Below, piece by piece: positions 57,814-64,000 of a DNA stretch of 64,000 nucleotides (the stretch's first letter is position 1; each line of letters starts with the position of its first letter). The notes beneath the pieces were generated by a model. The model was given only the letters and a program-made list of their open reading frames with translations. It was not told the DNA's origin and searched no databases. Origin of the DNA: Combretum micranthum (taxonomy: Eukaryota; Streptophyta; Magnoliopsida; Myrtales; Combretaceae); contig JAMXBD010000426.1 in assembly GCA_024138025.1 (NCBI GenBank), forward strand, positions 620,001 to 684,000, read 5' to 3'. The translations under genes and the position numbers were made by a program.

Positions 57814-58131
57814 AACGAATTATCACTAATTATACTAATTTTTAAAACTTAATCCTAAGCTAATGCATAACAACAAACAAAAATAGCAATTAAAGTACAA
57901 TAAAAAAAGAGTGAGGGTTAGAGAAAATCGCACCACAATTTAACATGGAGTTCAGTCCGTACCCTAGTCTGAACGAATTATCACTAATTATACTACTTTT
58001 TAAAACTTAATCCTAAGTGGATGCATAACAACAAAAAAAAACAATAGCAATCAAAGTACAATAAATAAAGAGTGAGGGCTAGAGAAAATTGCACCACGAT
58101 TTAACGTGGAGTTCAGTCCGTACCCTAGTCT
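57814..58131. repeat. Approx. 158-160-bp tandem duplication
   Basis: AACGAATTATCACTAATTAT at 57814 recurs at 57972, and both copies end GTTCAGTCCGTACCCTAGTCT. Several substitutions and a longer A-run separate them, so this is older than the 150-bp duplication at 56601. Confidence 0.93.
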
Positions 58132-61100
58132 TCATGGTCCACAAACAATGTCTCAATCAAGAAGAACTTCACACAATTCACATTTAACACAAGCAATGCT
58201 TCACCGGAGCTACAAACACCATAACACACTTGAGTTATGAATTTACAATAAGCTCACTAACAAATAGACAAAACTCAAGATTCCACTAAACTCACTCATA
58301 AACTTAAGTGTAGGCCTTACAAGAAATAGCAATCTTAAAAACAAATGGCACTATACTTATTTTATCTCTTTTACAAAAAAATAACACAAGTAAGCACAAA
58401 TGGACTTTTAAAGAGTTTACAAGTATTCGATTACAATAACTAAGCTTTATTCACTCTCTTAGGTCCCCAACTACTTGTATTTAGCGTCTGGATGCTAGTC
58501 TCCCGACAACTTAATGTTGTTTCATATTTTGGTCATATCTCTCTTATTCTAATTTTAATTGAGATGATTCAAGATGCTACGAAAAGCTTAGAGAGAACTT
58601 TACAACTTTCATGTTTTAAGATTTAAGAAATTCTAAATAAAATAAAGCCTAAAATATGTTTGAATCAAACTACAACAACAAGTACAAACAAAATCAAAGC
58701 AAAACAACTTCAAACATATCCAAATCAAATCAAGTACTTATTTTACTAATTAAATGTAACTTAAACATGATTGAGTGGTTACTTGTGCATTCCATTTCCT
58801 CATTAAAGAACATACTGAACACACAAGTTCAACAAAAGGATTTGGAAATACGTAATATATGTGTGTTGCTATAATAGAATTAATAACTAGACTATTACTT
58901 AAACTCGATATAATCGTTTGAAGGTTGTTGTGTGGCTGCTTTCTTTGAATAGTGGCACCCTTAGACTTGGTTGCAAGCTTGATGATGGATGATATGATAG
59001 ATTAGACACTTACGTCCTCATAAAATGCGTAGCGTGGCTTAGCAGATAGTTAAAGGGGAAACCAGAGATAAGATGATCTATTAGGAGCTGGAAAGAAGTT
59101 GCAGCAAGTTATGCAAGTTATGGGCTCTTGCATGAAGCATTGTAATAGACTTTGCTCATCGATGACTGGACCCTAGGATTGAAATAGATGGAACTACTTA
59201 GTTTCTTTTTCTATTCAAATAAATGCTAAAGGCTTGTCAGTCGTACTGATGCTTGGATTAGAATCCCTTCAGTTCTGTGTTATTGATTGGGAGAAGTCAT
59301 GAGTACTCTTATGTGTATTTTGTATTTCTGTGGTGCTAGGAATAGTTTGTTGCTTGACTTATAATGGATTATACTTAACTTGTGTTTGATGTATTAAAAT
59401 AGAAACACGTGGCATGCATGAGTGCGCTCATTTATTATATATTGGGTTTCACTGCTCACTTTTTAATCATTTTAAGTACTACTGATGACCTATATATAGA
59501 CCTACCTTAGGACTCCCTAGGATATAGGGATGGTGACATTGAGTGAGGGCTTGCTAGTTAGCATATAGCGCAATACAAAATTCCTTTTAAACTTTATTTA
59601 AAAGTTAGATGATTGAACTTACGAAATATGTACCTACTATTACTTTAGATGAGCCTTTTGAACCATAGTTTTTCTATAGTGAGCTATGCTCAAATGAGAG
59701 CTCATAGTAGACCCTAATATGGGAATTTATTGTTGCTTAGATACTTTACGGGTTTTATGTTAACCTAATGGGGAAGTAACAGATGACTCTATATCGAAAT
59801 TTTCAAAAATTAAGAAAGGATTTCATGATTAAGGTACATTTAGAAATCTATCTAGATTGGTAGAGCCTTATATATATTGTCCAAGCAATATATGTGGTGA
59901 AACTACTATGTCCTATGCGCTCTGGGAGTGATAATTATTACACTTTTAAGTTTTTATGATGAGCACAATTTTGTAAAGGGTAGAAAGCATATTTTATTTT
60001 AGAAAACGTAGTATTAGCATTATAGAAAATGTTTTTTTTTCCCCTTTTGTTGTAATCTCACATGATAAATTTTATTTTATATGTCACATTGATAATGTTA
60101 TGCGTTATATAAAAATTTCAATATTCCGTTGTTATTCCTCCGATTTGCATTACCCAACAGGGCTTACACGGATAGGGTTATGCCTCTTGCGACTAGGGGA
60201 CTGTTAGGGAAAAACAATATTTTAATTAAAAAAATTATTGAACACTGAGTCGAAAATATCTTTATAATTAGAGAATTTCAACTAATCACTAGAAAAAATG
60301 AGTTAATTGCTTACTGAATCCTTGTTGGGCCTCTTTTGGTCAATGGAATTATTAAAATTGGTTGAGTTCTCAGGGAGTCTGATGTTCTTGGGGAGAGAAG
60401 ATGGTCCGTTAGCAGGGGGTACTTAACGAGCTACGTACACAAGGGACAGCAGTCTGTTTTGAGGATATGGGCGAGGTAGTTCTCTAAGACAGGACTAACA
60501 GGTTGTGTAGCCACATGCAAGGGCTTGAGGGACTCTGCTGAATGTGTCGAATGGTTATCGTTCATTTGGAAGAAAGCAAGGTAAAAGCTAGCTGTTCAGC
60601 TTTCATGGAGGTTTTAGGGATGGTGTTTCTTTATACAGCAAGTGGTCAAATTTGTCTGCTGTCCCTTGAATATTTTGCCCCCTTAACCTTGCAACTTGGT
60701 CCATATCTCTTCAAATCACTTTAGCATGGGTCGAGCATTTTACCTTTTTTTTCTTATACATATCAAATTGGTTTATGGACAAAAGGATGAGCATACTATT
60801 TATAGAATAGTAAGATATAGAATTTATCCATACCATACCTATAGATATAGATTTTCTAAGTCATCATAAAATTAAACCAAACTAATAGGCAACTATCGAA
60901 ATTTGTAAATTTTTTTATCATATTTTTATGCACCATTAAGCTTAAATTCAAATAGCCTTGGCCAAAACTTCTGCAAAAATGCTTGTTTTGAGCATTAAAA
61001 GAACAAAAAACAAAAAAACATCACGTAAATAAAAGGGAAAATGACTCTACTCAAAGCCTTAAAATGACTCCATCACTTTAAATAATTATCACACCAACAT

Positions 61101-64000
61101 TAATATAATCTTGATAAAACTCGAGCTCATGACCCAATTAATGTGAATGAGCTACACATTTTCATTATATTTGTCATATTTATCTGTTCAAATCTATTGT
61201 AAATTCAAAAAAAAAGAAGAAGAAGAAATTACAAAACTGGTACGAGTAATATTTTGAAAGGCAACAAATGCCCGATCTCTTTTATGAATAATGGAGACAA
61301 AAGAGGCACAGGAAATAGATTTGTACAATTGAGACAAGAGAGAAGTAAAAAAAATTAAAAAAAATAAAAAAAACCAAGAAATGCTTTGTGTTTAAGTTCT
61401 CATGGATAATGGTTTTGAGTTATAATTTACATTTTTTACCTCTATTTTCTCACTTTCTTTTCTTTCCCCCTTTACAACTTATAAGCTAAAAGTATAATGT
61501 GAATTTATATTCATCATTATTATTATTTAATAATTTTTATAAGGTTATGTAGGAAACAAAGACTACCTTACCATATGACAGAGCAGCTTTCCAACAATTT
61601 ATGGAGAACTATGAAGCCAAACAAGATACAATGAGTCGTAAGTGTTGGGTAAACCCTCATCACCTTAGATTAGGTTGACAAAGCTTCAATTTAGTGGTTT
61701 CAATATTGTTAATTTTTACATTCGGTAACCTGCAAATATACTTTTATAATATTTGTTTTATGCCTGTGTAATATTTAATCTTAAAAAATGAGCATTAAGT
61801 CATACTTTTTAAATTTATAATTGTTGTTTCATTATGCTTTTCAAAGATTTGGGGTTCAAATATGCCAATCCCAAAAACAACAGAGTTCCATGCAAATAAA
61901 AGCAATATAAGAGATATATTCTTAATTTACATTTGTTTTTAAAATACATATAAAGCATCTTTTCAAAACTAAGATAATCATATTCTTATTTATTACTGAG
62001 CCTAGAAGGCATGGATGCATTATGATATTCCTCCGATTTGACCTCATTTAATGATCCTCCAAAAGCATCTCCTCCATCGTCATCCAAGACGTGTATCATT
62101 TTTATTTTACTTGTCAATTTGGATATTCTAGAATGCTTTGACCCAAAAATTAATTTGTGATTCTGTAGTCTCCCTGGTCCATATCGAAAAGATACGCTAA
62201 ATTATATATTATATCATCCGCATCTAATCGTCAGAGCGTCATCGCCCGAAGCAAATGCCAAGTCATGAGACTTGAGGCAGGGTTTCTTTGGATTGTCTGT
62301 TTTTTAATTGTATTTGTATTTTTTTTTAAATGATATGTATAAATATATTCGATTTGTATTTAAATTTTATCTATATTTATTTCATTTGATCTTTTGATGA
62401 GAACTGTCAATTTTTTTTTATCTATATCTATTTCTTGATAAATAATTTATTAGTAAAAAATTTGAAAAAGTGTCTGTATCGCCAGAAAAAAGCCAAAACA
62501 AATAAACCCTATTCGCTCTTATTAAATATCCTACATCTGTGACTTTGATTTTATTTTTCATCAACCAATTGCTTGTTAAAATCAGATATTAATAAAAATA
62601 TATATTTTTATTTATAAATTGATTAAATAGATAAAAAATATTAATATAAAATAAATATGATATAAATATCGATAAAAAATAGAGTATCTAAATAGATCCA
62701 CAGATGAGACATCTTTTTTTTTTTTTTTAAAGAAGGGATATATTTCTATTGTATCCGGTTATTTGGATTCTTAATAATTAGTAACAGAGCATAGTATCAG
62801 ATTTTTTTTTTTTCCTTTATTTTTACGTAAAACTGCGGGTATTCACGAAAATGAAAATCCGAACCTAGCACCACGTAGTCCGATCATTAGCTTGGGATAT
62901 AATTCTCATTATAACCCTGTAAGAGCAAAATCAAATTAGATTTTATAAATTAAATATATGTATATTTAGTCCTCAATATTACCTACTTATCTATTTTAGT
63001 TTTTAATATTTTTATTTTCCATCTATATTTGAGTCATTAACATTTTCAAATTCTCATAAATATAGGACCACGATTAAAATTGTCAAATTTTTTCTTCATG
63101 TATTAAACATGGAACCTTCATATTGGTCCATAATTATAAATTTAATAAGATGATAATATTAAATATATTTAATTATATGATAGCACAAAATATAACAATA
63201 AACAAAAAATAAATTAATTAATTAAATGTTGTGATTGCTTTCTTTTCTTTAATAAATCTCATAATTTATTATAAAAATTATTCAAATGGCATCTAGTCTC
63301 TCTTATTTCAACCCTTACAACGTTTCCAAGATGAAGTTTGAATTAAAAACAACCACATATCTTGATATTAGGTTTTTTTGTCGATCGAATAAAATCTATT
63401 TTAATACAAAAATGAACATAGTTAAGCAGCTTCTCGACGTGGTCATATGAAGTAATAAAATAAACAGGCAAGGATGATGTCTACTAGAAAACTAGATTGC
63501 ACCATAAATCTAGAGGTTCCAAGTGGGGTGCATGCTCTTAATTTCTAGTCAAAAACACATTTTGCAAATCACCTTTTTTTGATGACTTTCTCAGAAGCCG
63601 GCAACATCGTTAACATCCTCTTATCTTATTGGCTTACTGCAAAATTTTTCAAAGTGAGCATCCTTAAATGTCATGTGGGGTTTAATGTTGTACGGTAACG
63701 GTGTCTCCGTTGATCTTAGATATACGGCGGTATAGGTAAACGATAATAATCTTTTTGCTTTTGAATAAAGGCGTTGTTTTTGACAAAATTCTCCGAATAA
63801 GGCCACTTCATAGTTAGACTTAGACCAGCCTTTTTTTTTCCCTAGTCATACGTGCCGATATTTAAATCTAAATTTATCTTTTGAATTGATAAACAAACGT
63901 AAAAAAGCAGCATTTAGTTCAATAGATTTAACAGACTGTTCTGGAATGTCTAGTATTACTTTTTGTTTGCAATGTGGATGTGCTATTAATTTTCACTTAG
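58132..64000. other. AT-rich DNA without a supported gene
   Basis: Short ORFs at 58656, 60542 and 63621 (minus) match nothing I know. Around 60140-60215 CAGGGCTTACACGGATAGGG and GACTAGGGGACTGTTAGGG have the flavour of a long-LTR 3' end, and about 59000-59560 may belong to the same degraded LTR, but no matching start or target duplication was found. Long A/T runs occur near 61340, 62715 and 62805. Confidence 0.45.

Noticed and set aside
59000..60215. Another long solo LTR
   Set aside because: The sequence style near 60140-60215 suggests an LTR end, but no start, TG...CA pair or duplication could be placed.

Overview
This window looks like a repeat-dense, AT-rich stretch of a plant nuclear chromosome, most likely dicot. 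It contains a Reina-type chromovirus, a SIRE/Maximus-type Copia element, a non-coding large retrotransposon derivative (LARD), several long solo LTRs, a hAT-type miniature element, and broken exons of a plant-specific TGA-class bZIP gene. I found no bacterial gene, rRNA, tRNA gene or CRISPR array. Almost every ORF is a transposon remnant or a chance frame.

Layout. 1-2642: degraded repeat with a minus-strand gag-like remnant and a plus-strand LTR-like promoter block. 2643-12287: a LARD with 2.48/2.47-kb LTRs, a perfect 5-bp target duplication (GTTAA), PBS and PPT, but no coding capacity and several tandem arrays inside. 13797-17158: a minus-strand solo LTR with target duplication TATTT. 18765-19039 and about 33.7-34.5 kb: exons of a minus-strand TGA2/5/6-like bZIP pseudogene. 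Its intron is filled by a Ty3/gypsy element (20382-32716, target duplication GCTTT). That element carries two solo LTRs (21403-24973 minus and 27249-31352 plus), and the first of these holds a 545-bp hAT-type element (23947-24491, target duplication CTCATATA). This gives a four-level nest.

35572-40986: a Reina-like chromovirus with short LTRs and all domains recognisable, including a chromodomain, but many stops and frameshifts. 42139-55632: a SIRE-like Copia element with gag, protease, integrase, RT, RNase H and an extra 3' ORF. That 3' ORF is split by another solo LTR (49300-53711, target duplication GTCAT). 55633-64000: mostly anonymous AT-rich DNA with two tandem duplications (150 bp and about 158 bp) and one short unexplained minus-strand ORF.

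No gene here is convincingly intact. The biological story is a bZIP gene lost or degraded around a growing retrotransposon nest, plus non-autonomous elements with rich internal repeat and secondary-structure architecture. All boundaries come from reading terminal TG...CA ends and flanking duplications by eye. No alignment or database search was run.
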